A stretch of DNA of 64,000 nt from Bombyx mori (GCF_030269925.1 NC_085123.1:9672001-9736000); one strand, 5' to 3'. Numbered from the stretch's first letter, positions 21,061 through 32,407 are shown. Notes: generated by a model not told the origin, from the sequence alone. Numbers and translations: made by a program.

Positions 21061-21730
21061 AATTATGCTATGGATGTTGTTTATACTGTTCCATAGGCCC
21101 TTATCACATAACTACTATCATCATAACCATTTCAATTTATATCATTCATTAGCACAAATGATAATGGATGATTGAACGCTGACACCGTTTGATAGGAGCA
21201 GAATTTACGTCATTAAGCTGCTATTACATTGATTTATGGTTTAATTTACTATTCAATAGGCGAAATTGTTTCCCAACGCAGTTTAGGAAGTCACTTAACG
21301 TACATACTGTGGCTTCAATATGAGCGCGTTATTATCTTATTGCATTAAGAACTAAAAATGTTACGTTTATTACTATGTTAACGAATGAAACCTAAAATTC
21401 GTCTAATTATTAAATTAACAAACTAAAACCATTAGTTAGAAAAGGTAATTTTGCGTTTTTGTGTTCCTCAAATTCCTCTTAATTTCTTCACTTATCCCTA
21501 AAAATTAACTCCGTTGAAAAAAATTTGTGAATCATTTATCAGGGATACCAAAGTGAGAAGAAAATTGTTAAAATATTTTTACTGATTATTATTTACAATT
21601 TTGCAACAAAAGCAGATGTGTAACTAAAGGGTAGAGCCATGACAATATTATTATATTCGAAACTGTAACTGTCCGGTCTCTTTCTTCCACGAAACTGCCA
21701 TACATTCCAGTGTGAATGATGTTTTTTCCA
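21061..21730. other. Unassigned AT-rich stretch
   Basis: Nothing recognisable. Its last 12 bases (21719-21730) are the left duplication of the next LINE. Confidence 0.4.
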
Positions 21731-22242
21731 TTGACCTACACGACGACCTGGGCCTCGAATCAATCTGAAAACATATAAAGTCAGCGTCGGAACAGTACTT
21801 CGATAAGGCTATGCGTCATGATAGTCGCCTTATCGTTGCTGCCGCTGACTACTGCCCGAATCCTGATCACGCAGGAGCCAGTCACCGTCGACGCCCTAGG
21901 CACTTCCTTATGGATCCATCATATCCAATATCCCTTGCATTAGACACCTTTAGCTTTAACACTAGGAGTAGGGACCCCGCTAACCGTACTCGTCGAACTC
22001 TGCAAAGAGTTGGACGTGCAAACTTTTCTCGCCGGATCTTCTCAGCGGATCGTGATTCCGATCCGGTAGTAGAATAATTCGCGAAGCAGCTACTCTCGAG
22101 TTGTTAGGTCTCCTTTGGAGGCGCTCGAGTAGCTGTTAGCAAATCCCACTCCTCCTGGATGAGCGCTTGCTCGCCCACCTGTCCTGGTAAAACTGGAAAG
22201 GCCTCCGGGCCAACAATAATCTCTGCAAAAAAGAAAAGAAAG
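21731..22242 (+). mobile_element. Jockey-like LINE 3' copy
   Basis: It starts at 'ttgacctacacgacgacctg', matching about 6076 onward in the LINE at 4482-6619, and includes its 3'UTR to 'ctctgcaaaaaag'. The flanks 'atgttttttcca' (21719-21730) and 'atgtttgttcca' (22243-22254) form a 12-bp duplication with one mismatch. The coding part is broken by an early stop ('aatctga') and small deletions, and one frame persists at 21811-22077. Older than the 4482 copy. Confidence 0.87.
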
Positions 22243-22254
22243 ATGTTTGTTCCA

Positions 22255-23087
22255 TTATATTATAATGTGGTCGAAATCGCAATTGTACTGATAAACCAAT
22301 CTAATTGAAACTTTGACCTCACATATCAAGGTTGGAAGTCACTTCCAAGCCTCCGATAACTACAAAGCTCGTCCATTCATTTACTGCAAACAAACTTTCA
22401 TCTCATCTCTTAAGGATGACAGCAGAATCCACTTCCAGATATTTATAGGCTCCATGGACCACTGACATGAAATAATCAAGAAGACGAAGAGTAAATATTT
22501 TATCAGAACACATTCGCTTGCTCGTTACAACAAGTCCCTGAATATCGAGTCCCTAAGTCTTAAAGCAAACAATTGATGCATATTTATAGTCCGCGCCGAC
22601 CAGATCTAATATGTAAAGCACTTGTCTATTTGCAGGCTCTTCCGTTGATTACAATGGGCCGAGTTACATAGGGGCTTGTAAGGTGGAATTCGGAATTCGG
22701 AAGCAACGTTACCTGCATTTAAATTGTAAAGCAAACAGCGCAGAACAGAACGCCCGAACAAAAGGAGTTTCGTATTTCGATTATGTTATGAAATCGTGAC
22801 CCCAATTCAATAGACCATTGATTTTGTTTCAGAAACAAATACCATGTTATCGAAAAGCATCGCTTAAACATTAATTGTTAGCAACCGGATCCTTTATACG
22901 TTTAATGGTTTTTATGGCTTCATTTTTCTTTTTGAGTGTGTACAAAATCCGTATTTTAGTGTATTGCTCTTGGTTATTTGGTTAAGGCGTGTTTTTTTTT
23001 TAATAAAGCGATATATCCATATTATCTTGAAGTACTCTATTTTCTTTGGCGTGTATTTGTATAATTACATTAACTTATAAAGATTAA
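22255..23087. other. Unassigned stretch
   Basis: Nothing I can assign. Around 22320-22460 there are faint SINE-like words ('gctcgtccattcatt') too degraded to call. Confidence 0.3.
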
Positions 23088-23272
23088 AGGCTCCTTGTGA
23101 GCACACACAGGTAAATAACTTCCCCCCACCTGTTTCTGCTGCAAACCAGTAATGAGTTCCAGTTTGAAGGGCCTGGCGGCAATTCATGTCTCGAGACGGG
23201 CGACGCCTTTTACGATATTGATGTCCATGGGTTCATGCAGCTATTTAAGATCAGGTGGGTGTGTAAACAAAA
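23088..23272 (+). mobile_element. Diverged Bm1-like SINE
   Basis: 'ctccttgtgagcacacac', 'cagtaatgagttccagtttg', 'gatgtccatgggttcatgc' and 'gatcaggtgggtgtgtaaac' keep the family order with many changes. It is an old copy. Confidence 0.6.
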
Positions 23273-23556
23273 AAAGGAGCATGATAGGTTTAAAAAAAAG
23301 AATTGTGATCAATGTTTACCAAAGACACGACAACATGCCTACATCTTAAATTGTACACAGTGGTACCTACATTAATTATTTTATTTTACTCATCTACACA
23401 AAGCAGAAGCAGGGACTTTAATGGAACAAATCCAGATTTGGGTATACAGCTCAGCCTATCATTAAAAGACCGCAACTGGTTCAAATTAGGTCATTAGTTT
23501 CAACAACAAATTTATTTTAATAATAATTTATTTTTCATTGACGTTAAAAAGTTTTT

Positions 23557-23706
23557 TACGATTCCGATCCGGTGATAGATTCAACGAAGCCCTGCTCTTG
23601 CTAGGGCTAGTGTTAACAAGGCCAGGTGAGCCACGTCAGTTCACCTACGAGTTCGTACGTAGTTGGAATAGCCCCATAGTAGCCAATTAGGTAGGGGGAA
23701 AAAATA
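23557..23706 (+). mobile_element. Jockey-like LINE 3'UTR relic
   Basis: 'attccgatccggtgatag', 'ccctgctcttgctaggg' and 'gttggaatagcccc' match the 3'UTR at 28258-28400. A short A-run ends it, 31 bp before the next LINE's duplication and in the same orientation. Confidence 0.75.
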
Positions 23707-23736
23707 TTTCCACAAATATATTTTATTTTAGTTTTC

Positions 23737-23747
23737 AGTACATGAAA
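23737..23747 (+). repeat. TSD, left copy (LINE 23748-28418)
   Basis: 'agtacatgaaa' recurs exactly at 28419-28429 after the poly-A. It contains the ATG that opens ORF1. Confidence 0.82.
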
Positions 23748-25325
23748 CGGGATAGGTACCCGTCAATTAGGGCCGAGTATCTCGAGTTTAGGGCCGCTCG
23801 TAGTAATCCCTCCCCCCCCGCGTCCGTCGCCGCGTACTTTAAACGTGCCTCGGAGGCACGCGCCGCGCCCCCCGCCGTCGTATCAAATTCGAGCGCACGT
23901 TCCCACGATGCGGCTCACATAGCGCCTAACACTACCCCCACCCCCGCGCCCGCGTCGATTACGTCATCGCGCGCTTCGTCCGTCGCGACCTCGATCGTTT
24001 CGAGTTCAGGCTCCGATACCGAATCGGAGATGGATTTCGAATCCGCGTCAAGCCCTCAGCCTGGAACTTCGGATGGGTTCCAAACCGTAACGCGCGGCAA
24101 AAAGCGTACTCGCGCCGTGGAGTCCCGGAGCTCCACGACGAAACAGACTAAATCCGCGACCGCCTCCCGCCCGCAGGTAGTCGTGACACCGGAGTCGGAC
24201 TCCGCTCGCCGCGTAACCCCGCCGCCGCGTCCCAAGCCCGCGCCCGCTCCTAAAGTAGCTGCCCCGCCCCCGCTGATACTTCAAGAGAAGACAGCGTGGA
24301 ATCGCGTGTCCCAGGCCCTTCAGGCCAACAAAATTAATTACACCCATGCGCGTAACGTCGCGCATGGGATTCAGATAAAGGTCGCAACGCCGGGCGACCA
24401 TAGGGCCCTCTCTTCATACCTCCGAAAGGAGAACATAGGTTTTCACACCTATGCTCTTCAGGAGGACCGCGAGCTCCGCGTAGTGATACGCGGAGTCCCC
24501 AAGGAGTTAGACATCGATTACATAAAGGAGGATCTGACCGCTCAGTCCCTCCCGTTAGTTAGCGTGCACCGGATGCACAGTGGGCGGGGCAAGCAGCCCT
24601 ACAACATGATCCTGGTAGCTCTAGAACCCACCCCGGAGGCCAAAAAGAAGATCGCATGTCTCACGACAATTTGCGGCCTATCCGGGATCTCAATCGAAGC
24701 CCCCCATAAACGTGGTACTCCCGGGCAGTGCTACAGATGCCAGCTTTACGGCCACTCGGCTCGTAATTGCCACGCGCGCCCCCGCTGCGTAAAGTGCCTC
24801 GGCGATCACGCCACATTAGATTGCTCGCGAGTTAGGGAAACCGCGACCGAACCTCCTAGCTGTGTCCTATGCCTTAAGCAAGGGCACCCCGCGAACTACC
24901 GTGGATGTCCTAGGGCTCCGCGGAAACGTCCAACCCACCCGGCTCCGCGAACCGTCGGCCCAAAGACTTCGGCACCTTCAGTGCCGAAACCCGCCTTCGT
25001 GCCGGCTGCAGTTCCCACGGTCTCAGCGTGGAAAAAGCCGCTGCCGTATACGAAGGCGGGAACGGAAACCGCACCCCCGCCCCCGCTCGTGACACGCCCC
25101 GCGCCCCAGCCCCTGCTCGCACCTCGCCCCGCGCCCGCGTTCCGTCCCCCGCAACCCTCTGCCGTCAACGACTTCGCGCTCGTGCGCGACTTCGTCACCG
25201 CGGTCAACTTCGACCGTCTGCGATCGTTCGCAGACGCGATACGTAGGTCGGTAACCCCCGAACAGCGGCTCGCGGCCGCTTTCGATCATATGGACGTCTA
25301 CGAGTCCGTGTCCCGCACGTTATAA
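23742..25325 (+). CDS. Jockey-like ORF1 protein, Gag-like nucleic-acid-binding
   Basis: It has 527 codons. Residues 1-200 are low-complexity and rich in proline, alanine and serine, with an acidic patch near 90-105. Residues about 245-325 ('VVIRGVPKELD' onward) resemble the RRM-like region found before the knuckles in this family. Three zinc knuckles follow at about 330-393: C-x2-C-x4-H-x4-C ('CYRCQLYGHSARNC'), C-x2-C-x3-H-x4-C ('CVKCLGDHATLDC') and C-x2-C-x4-H-x6-C ('CVLCLKQGHPANYRGC'). The C-terminal 130 residues are again proline-rich. The protein should coat LINE RNA and form the RNP. The frame is intact, but its ATG (23742-23744) lies in the duplicated target DNA, so the true start was probably lost. 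Confidence 0.9.
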   Translation: MKRDRYPSIRAEYLEFRAARSNPSPPASVAAYFKRASEARAAPPAVVSNSSARSHDAAHIAPNTTPTPAPASITSSRASSVATSIVSSSGSDTESEMDFESASSPQPGTSDGFQTVTRGKKRTRAVESRSSTTKQTKSATASRPQVVVTPESDSARRVTPPPRPKPAPAPKVAAPPPLILQEKTAWNRVSQALQANKINYTHARNVAHGIQIKVATPGDHRALSSYLRKENIGFHTYALQEDRELRVVIRGVPKELDIDYIKEDLTAQSLPLVSVHRMHSGRGKQPYNMILVALEPTPEAKKKIACLTTICGLSGISIEAPHKRGTPGQCYRCQLYGHSARNCHARPRCVKCLGDHATLDCSRVRETATEPPSCVLCLKQGHPANYRGCPRAPRKRPTHPAPRTVGPKTSAPSVPKPAFVPAAVPTVSAWKKPLPYTKAGTETAPPPPLVTRPAPQPLLAPRPAPAFRPPQPSAVNDFALVRDFVTAVNFDRLRSFADAIRRSVTPEQRLAAAFDHMDVYESVSRTL

Positions 25326-28300
25326 AAATCTTTACCGGTAACCAATGGCGCAAAAAGGTAGAGAAAAACCGTATTCCCTTACGTTAGCATTCTATAATGC
25401 TAACGGACTCGCGCGGCAACGCGATCAAATTTTTGAATTCCTCCGCGACAATATTGTAGATATTCTATTAGTGCAGGTAACCTGTCTGAAGCCCTCGCGT
25501 CGTGACCCGAAAGTCGCGAATTACGTCATGGTTAGGAATGACAGACTCACCGCCTCCAAAGGCGGGACTGCCATTTAATATAGGCGGGCCCTGCACGTTG
25601 TCCCTCTCGATACTCCCTCGCTCTCACATATCGAGGCGTCAGTGTGCCGTATCTCGCTGACGGGACACCAGCCGATCGTCATCGCATCCGTTTATCTCCC
25701 CCCGGACAAGCCCCTCCTGAGCAGTGACATCGAGTCACTGTTCGGCATGGGAGACTCCGTCATCCTGGCAGGCGATTTAAATTGCCACCACACTAGGTGG
25801 AACTGCCATCATACAAACGTTAACGGTAGGCGTCTCGACGCGTTTATAGACGACCTCACCTTTGAAATAGTCGGTCCCCCAACTCCAACATGTTATCCGT
25901 ATAACATCGCGCTCCGCCCGAGCACTATAGACCTGGCATTGCTTAGGAACGTAACTCTGCGCTTGCGTTCCATCGAAGCAATGTCAGAGCTCGACTCAGA
26001 CCACCGACCTGTCGTTATGCAGCTCGGTCGCCCTCACAACCCAGTCACTGTTACGAGGACCATGGTGGATTGGAATAAGCTGGGCACGTGCCTAGCCGAC
26101 GCCGCTCCGCCAATCCTCCCTTACGGCCCGGATTCGAATCCAACCCCCGAGGATACCGTCGAATCCATAAACATCATTACCGATCACATCTCTTCCACGA
26201 TCATTAGATCTTCAAAAGAAGTCGATGTGGAGGACAGCTTCCACCGCATCAGACTGTCCCCCGATCTTAGGAATCTCTTAAGAGTTAGGAACGCGGCAAT
26301 CCGGGCCTACGATCGTCTTCCCACGCATCCAAACCGGACTCGGATGCGTCGTCTACAACGCGAAGTCCACTCCCGCTTAAGCGACGCGCCTAACGATAAT
26401 TGGCATAGTTATTTAGAACAACTCGCGCCCTCCCACCAAGCATACTGGCGACTAGCTAGGACTCTCAAATCCGAAACTACCGCTACTATGCCTCCCCTCT
26501 TACGCCCTTCAGGCCAACCACCGGCATTCGATGACGATGACAAGGCTGAGCTGCTGGCCGATGCACTGCAAGAGCAGTGCACCACCAGCACTCAACACGC
26601 GGACCCCGAACACACCGAGTTAGTAGACAGGGAGGTCGAGCGCAGAGCTTCCCTGCCGCCCTCGGACGCGTTACCCCCCATTACCACTGACGAAGTTAGA
26701 GACGCGATCCACAACCTCCAACCTAGGAAGGCACCAGGCTCCGACGGCATCCACAACCGCGCGCTAAAATTTTTGCCAGTCCAACTGATAGCAATGTTGG
26801 CTACAATTTTAAATGCCGCTATGACGCACTGCATCTTTCCCGCGGTGTGGAAAGAAGCGGACGTTATCGGTATACATAAGCCGGGCAAACCGAGAAACGA
26901 AACTTCTAGTTACCGTCCGATTAGTCTCCTCTCGACGATAGGAAAAATTTACGAACGTCTCCTTAGGAAACGCCTCTGGGATTTTGTTACCGCGAACAAA
27001 ATTCTCATAGACGAACAGTTCGGATTCCGCTCAAAACACTCGTGCGTACAACAAGTGCACCGCCTCACGGAACACATTCTGATAGGACTAAATAGGCGTA
27101 AACAAATCCCGACCGGCGCCCTCTTCTTCGACATCGCGAAGGCGTTCGACAAAGTTTGGCACAACGGTTTAATTTACAAACTGTACAACATGGGAGTGCC
27201 AGACAGACTCGTGCTCATCATACGAGACTTCTTGTCGAACCGTTCGTTTCGATATCGAGTAGAGGGAACTCGTTCTCGTCCCCGTCAACTGACTGCCGGA
27301 GTCCCGCAAGGCTCCGCGCTCTCCCCGTTATTATTTAGTTTGTATATCAATGATATACCCCGGTCTCCGGAGACCCATCTAGCGCTCTTCGCCGATGACA
27401 CGGCTATCTACTACTCGTGTAGGAAGATGTCGCTGCTTCATCGGCGACTCCAGATCGCAGTAGCCACCATGGGACAGTGGTTCCGGAAGTGGCGAATAGA
27501 CATCAACCCCACGAAAAGCGCAGCGGTGCTCTTCAAAAGGGGTCGCCCTCCGAACATCACTTCGAGCATCCCACTCCGTAGTAGGCGCGCAAACACCTCC
27601 GCCGTTAGTCCCATCACTCTCTTTGGCCAGCCCATACCGTGGGTCTCGAAGGTCAAATATCTAGGCGTCACCCTCGACAGAGGGATGACATTCTGTCCCC
27701 ATATAAAAACGGTACGCGACCGCGCCGCGTTTATTCTAGGACGACTCTATCCAATGCTTTGTAGTCGAAGCAAACTGTCCCTCCGCAATAAGGTAGCTCT
27801 CTACAAAACTTGTATACGCCCCGTCATGACGTATGCAAGCGTAGTGTTCGCTCACTCAGCCCGCACCCACTTGAAATCCCTTCAGGTTATTCAATCACGA
27901 TTCTGCAGGATAGCCGTCGGAGCGCCATGGTTCCTTAGGAATGTGGATCTCCACGATGACCTGGAGCTCGACTCTCTTAGTAAGTATCTACAGTCGGCAT
28001 CGCTGCGCCATTTTGAGAAGGCGGCACGACATGAGAAATTACATACCCGACCCAGTAGACCGAATGGTAAACCGTCGACGTCGCCCAAAGCACGTCATTA
28101 CGGATCCTCCTGATCCATTAACGGTGCTTTTAGGCACCACAAGCACCGGTCACCGTCCTCGTCGAACCCGTCGCTTGCGACGAAGGGCTCGACGAGCGAA
28201 CTAACCCATAGACACAGCCCACTGAGTTTCTCGCCGGATCTTCTCAGTGGGTCGCGTTTCCGATCCGGTGGTAGATTCTGCGAAGCACTGCTCTTGCTAG

Positions 28301-28418
28301 GGTCAGTGTTAGCAACTCTCCGGTTGAGCCCCGCGAGCTCACCTACTAACGTTAGGGCGAAGCTGAAATAGCCTCTCAAGGCTATCAGCATAGGTAGGAA
28401 AAAAAAAAAAAAAAAAAA
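23748..28418 (+). mobile_element. Near-complete two-ORF Jockey-like LINE
   Basis: The 4.67-kb element has ORF1 (zinc-knuckle protein), ORF2 (endonuclease plus RT), a 3'UTR (28205-28398) and about 20 A. An exact 11-bp duplication brackets it. ORF1 and ORF2 are 19 bp apart. The 5'UTR is missing because the element begins inside or at the very start of ORF1. Three lesions disable ORF2. The arrangement and CCHC pattern are those of the Jockey clade. Confidence 0.93.
25345..28204 (+). pseudogene. Jockey-like ORF2: endonuclease and reverse transcriptase, broken
   Basis: It starts 'MAQKGREK' 19 bp after ORF1. The APE-type endonuclease spans about residues 1-240. Asn is kept ('FYNANGL'), and 'GDLNCHH' and 'SDHRPV' are present, but the catalytic Glu is replaced: 'LVQVTCL' where the family has Q-E-T. 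An in-frame TAA at 25576-25578 stops translation at residue 77. The same frame then stays open from 25579 to 28113. RT motifs: 'SYRPISLL', 'FDIAKAFDKVWH', 'GVPQGSALSPLLF' and 'FADDTAIYY'. Near 28033 a small deletion shifts the frame, and the normal basic C-terminus continues in another frame to 28204. Comparison with the copy at 4493-6376 shows about eight codons missing there. Confidence 0.92.
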
Positions 28419-28429
28419 AGTACATGAAA
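28419..28429 (+). repeat. TSD, right copy (LINE 23748-28418)
   Basis: Exact 'agtacatgaaa', following the poly-A. Confidence 0.82.
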
Positions 28430-29160
28430 TTAAGAGTTGTGGCTGACTACAGCCTGAACAAGAATAATAAACCGAAAAATTTATGTTCGCATGCATAATT
28501 TTTCGGAATCTTACATAAAATTAGACGAAATTATTTAATAGAGGTTTGGTGCGTGAATGCTTAGTGGGAGGCATCGTTTTGGGTGTTGCTGATATCAGCA
28601 TATCAGCATTCATATGAACGATAGTTGGGTCTTAAACTGAAGTAATACGGATCTTATATGTTTTGTGAGCTAATCCTGTTTTTTGGTAGATTATGTGTGA
28701 ATATTAAATTAATCATAATAGATGTCTCAACAGAACAATAAACCAGTTCGAAGCTTTTAAAACGGGCTAAGGAAGATTTAAAAAAATTGGCCGAATGGCT
28801 TTTTGAGATTCGCTTGACCAAACAAGCTTACAGAAAATTGAAGATCAAATCAATTTAAATCAGTTACTGTAACAGAATTTTTTTATCTCTTATTCTCTAG
28901 AATTTATTTAATATTAAAGAACCAAAAAGTACTTGGCGTCATGCGTCAGTGACAAATAGGACGATGGTATCTACTCTGGCGGGCTCACTATACGACCAGT
29001 GATTATGCAAACTGTACAATTCCTGCCTAACTTTTAATTTAACTGTAAAATTATAAAATTCTGCATCATAGTGTCATGTGCGATGTTTGTTAGTCAGTTA
29101 GTGTAAAAAATTTGTAGAGCATTATTTCAGACTAATTTTAAATTTTATATTTGTTATTAG
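28430..29160. other. Unassigned AT-rich stretch
   Basis: Nothing recognisable. 'gctgatatcagcatatcagc' near 28587 is a small local repeat. Confidence 0.35.
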
Positions 29161-29292
29161 TTTTGTACTCCGATATAAATAAAATTGTAACTCGGCTGTG
29201 AGCGCACAGGAGTTTTTGGTGAGTTTTGACTCCCACATACCCCACCTGCCATGCGGGTGGGTATCCGGCGATTTACTCTTATGAAAAAAAAA
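29161..29292 (+). mobile_element. Poly-A-ended retroposon fragment
   Basis: A GC-richer block ('gctgtgagcgcacaggagt', 'cctgccatgcgggtgggta') ends in about 12 A after 'actcttatg'. The shape is that of a LINE 3'UTR, possibly R1-type. There is no coding sequence to prove it. Confidence 0.4.
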
Positions 29293-29937
29293 AACATATT
29301 AAATTAAAGCAAAATTTTTAATTTAACCAACGCACTCATATTCATATTTATGAGCACTTTTAAATTTACTTTACCACTTATTCAAAAAGCAGTTTTAGCA
29401 CTTAGACACACACACACACACCAACAATAAATTCAGGGTTTGCTTTTTTTTGCAAATTTGTCTTCATTTACGAAATTAATATTTAAATTAAGTATAATTA
29501 GAAGTAGAACAGATTTACATTACAGATAGTTGACCAAAAATATGTTCAATAAAACTCTTGTATGAAGCACAATTTCAAACCTAAGCGATTTTGTCATTCA
29601 CATATTCTCTGGCTGAAATGGATATCCATATAATGACTAATCTACATACATAATATTGTCATTATATTTTCGCTTTAGAGAAAGCGGTATAAACTTGCAT
29701 GAACGTCAGTCACGATTCTCGAATGTTCGTTTTCATTCAACTTGTTCATTCTAGAAGAAGATTAATTAGTTGGCTCTTCCTCGTTGCATTGTTACTTTGA
29801 GTCAAAGCATATTTCTTGTTTGACTACTTTGAGTTTTGTAGTGTTGGTAACGATTTTCCTTTTAATTAAACCATTGCCTTTTATTAGCATTATGCTTATT
29901 TTTGGTAGATTATTAAGAATTTTCACTGATGAAAGGA
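29293..29937. other. Unassigned stretch with (ca) microsatellite
   Basis: A short (ca) run sits near 29405-29422. A 67-codon hydrophobic frame at 29784-29987 extends into the direct repeat and is probably chance. Confidence 0.35.
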
Positions 29938-30109
29938 AGTTTGTGAATTTGACCATAGCTGTTTTTGTAATGCTCTTAATGCAATAAAGACTTGTAATAT
30001 GGAATTACCTGATTACCTAAGAAACACTACATAATTACCTAATTAGTCATAGCTCCTCCTGCCACTAGTAATTATGTAAATTGATAAATTTCCGACCTTC
30101 AATTCTTCT
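29938..30109 (+). repeat. 172-bp direct repeat, left copy
   Basis: It starts 'agtttgtgaatttgaccata' and ends 'ccgaccttcaattcttct'. It matches 30235-30406 with about ten substitutions and no gaps. The two copies abut the SINE fragment 30107-30234 on both sides. Confidence 0.92.
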
Positions 30110-30234
30110 TTTTTTTATTGCTTACATGTGTGGACGAGCTCACAGCCCGCCTGGTGTTAAGTAGTTACTGGAGCCCATAGACATCCACAACGTAAATGCG
30201 CAACCCACCTTGAGATATAAGTTCTAAGGTCTCA
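30107..30234 (-). mobile_element. 5'-truncated Bm1-type SINE between long direct repeats
   Basis: Plus strand runs from poly-T, 'attgcttacatgtgtggacg' to 'ttctaaggtctca'. The 5' half is missing, and the break falls exactly where the second direct repeat starts. Confidence 0.9.
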
Positions 30235-30406
30235 AGTTTGTGAATTTGACCATAGCTGTTTTTGTAACGCTCTAAATGCAATAAAGACTTGTAACATGGA
30301 ATTAGCTGATCACCTAAGAAACACTACATAATTACCTTATTACTCATAGCTCCTCCTACCACTTGCAATTATGTAAATTGATAAATTTCCGACCTTCAAT
30401 TCTTCT
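30235..30406 (+). repeat. 172-bp direct repeat, right copy
   Basis: Partner of 29938-30109, about 94 percent identical by direct comparison. Confidence 0.92.
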
Positions 30407-31065
30407 GTTCTTCAATTTTATGCCATTGTGCTTGACTGCACCGTTCTAACGGTAACTTCACTTGTAGACTAGAGCTTTGTTGGTCTTCTTCGTTTAAATT
30501 TTAAACATATAAACATATCATCTAATGAAATTAATTTGTATTCATTTTATGCACCATTTACTCAACCAATAAGCTATGCAGTATGTAGCGACGGCTGAGA
30601 CTTCTCATCCGTACTATCACTTTCGCGTACTTAGTAGTAAAGTTTTCGCTTTGGAACCGGCGAAGTTGGCGCCTCGACGTGGCGGTATTTCCTTGCTAAT
30701 TAACGAGCTGCCAGTAGCTGCATTGTTACGTTCATCTTTCGCTTCGTTGGACGGGGTAAACTTTCGGGTTTCATAATATAAGTCTTATTGATGGAAGCCA
30801 AAACGTTAAGGGAGATAATCGAAACGGGCGAATGATAGAATTTTTCACACGTTTCGATGTGACACGAAAACTATTTGGTATATCAGACAGCTTATTGAAT
30901 TATTTTTTATGATTAATTGTGTTAGTTTTGTTTGTTGCTAATGTTTGTTTTGTTAAAAGAAGTAAACAAAAAAATAATAATAAAATCAATCTCATTGGTT
31001 TGCACAAACAAAAATGTTGACTCGTTACAATCTCGTTCGAATTATACACATAACATTTGTCTATT
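30407..31065. other. Unassigned stretch
   Basis: A 66-codon frame at 30576-30776 lies in slightly GC-richer DNA. No motif recognised. Confidence 0.3.
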
Positions 31066-31257
31066 TATTTATTTATTTTTTCTTCGATGGGTGGACGAGC
31101 TCTCAGCCTACCTGGTGTTAAGTGGTTACTGGAGCCCATAGACGTCTACAACGTAAATCCGCCACCTACCTTGAGATAAGTTTTAAGATCTCAGTATAGT
31201 TACAACGGCTGCCCTACCTTTCAAACCGAAACGCATTACTGCTTCACGGCACCAGTA
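31066..31257 (-). mobile_element. Bm1-type SINE, headless form with internal deletion
   Basis: Plus strand 'cttcgatgggtggacgagc' to 'actgcttcacggc', then directly 'accagta'. About 55 bp between the last two blocks are missing. Confidence 0.87.
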
Positions 31258-32097
31258 TAACAACATTATAATTAACAACAATACGATGAGTTCGAAGACT
31301 ATTATATACTGCAATAGAGTGTGTATGAAAAACGCAAACCCTACATTTTACGCAAGGAAAGACAGATTAAATTGCCAAATCTGACGGCTTAGAACGCATA
31401 CAGATGTAAAAATCAAATTAATGCAATAACTGTAAATTTAATGAATACTATAAATATTGAAGCACGAAGCGCAAAACAAGCTTCTTTAAAATAACACAGT
31501 AACGAGTGTAAATTCGCAAAGTGAACTAAATGCACGCCAATCTACGTATCCACCGATTGCGGTCCGAGCTAATGGTAGTTACATGCCAATTCCAGCGCCT
31601 TCTTCGAGCGAACGGAGTGAAGTTGAGAGTCATTAACTTTAGTAACTTTGTTACTTTAGGTCCGATGCAAGAAGGCAACGTCTGAACACCATCTGGTTTC
31701 GAAAATGAACATAATAGGATAATGAGGGACCCGTTCGCTCCCACGCTGACGTTCGGAAAATGTTTAGCGAAAATAAACTCGCGCTCCGGTTTGTTATTTA
31801 CGTTTATTATGAAAGCTACTTATTAGATGCCTTCGTTGAGGTAAAAACAACATGATTCTCGTATAACAAGCTCGAATGAGGCACTGAAATTCTGTAACAA
31901 ATTTATTGTTTCATTTTTCTATAATATAATACATACTTCACGGTTATTTTTCTCTGATCTTATTACAAAATGATTTGTTCTGACGCTCGAAGATAAAATA
32001 TTTGTAGTTTTATTAATAAATTCAAAATTTTCATATTTAAAATTTTATCTAATTGAAATGAATATGAGTAACACAAATATAAATTCACAAGACATTT
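31258..32097. other. Unassigned AT-rich stretch
   Basis: Nothing recognisable on either strand. Confidence 0.35.
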
Positions 32098-32300
32098 TTA
32101 TTGCCTTCGAATGCAGACAGACGACCATACAACCCATCTGACGGTGTAAGTGACTCTACAAGTGACCGTAGCCACTTGGCTACGGTCACTTGTAGATAAC
32201 TTCAAATCGGTTTGAAGAACATGCAACCGTGTTCAGAAAATACTATAGAGGGCAATTCATTCTAGAGTCAGATTGTTTATGGCGAGAATTAATGAAAGCA
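32098..32300 (-). mobile_element. CR1-like LINE 3' relic (BMC1-like)
   Basis: 'ttgccttcgaatgcagacag', 'cccatctgacggtg' and 'gaagaacatgcaaccgtgtt' follow the minus-strand tail order seen at 43905-44200. A hairpin (32155-32196) interrupts it. Confidence 0.5.
32155..32196. repeat. Perfect 20-bp inverted repeat, 2-nt spacer
   Basis: Arms 32155-32174 and 32177-32196 are exact reverse complements ('ctacaagtgaccgtagcca' within the left arm) separated by only 'ct'. It lies inside an old LINE tail and does not occur in the sister copies. Confidence 0.92.
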
Positions 32301-32407
32301 CTTCCTAAATTAACACAGGCTGAAAAGATGACTTTAAAACTATAATATCTTTTTGCATCGATGCGTAAACTAACTCACGGCGCACAGGTGTTAAATGATT
32401 AACAGAG

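Noticed and set aside
24048..25289. Several minus-strand and alternative-frame ORFs over the LINE ORF1
   Set aside because: They are by-products of the GC-rich, proline-rich ORF1 and carry no motifs of their own.
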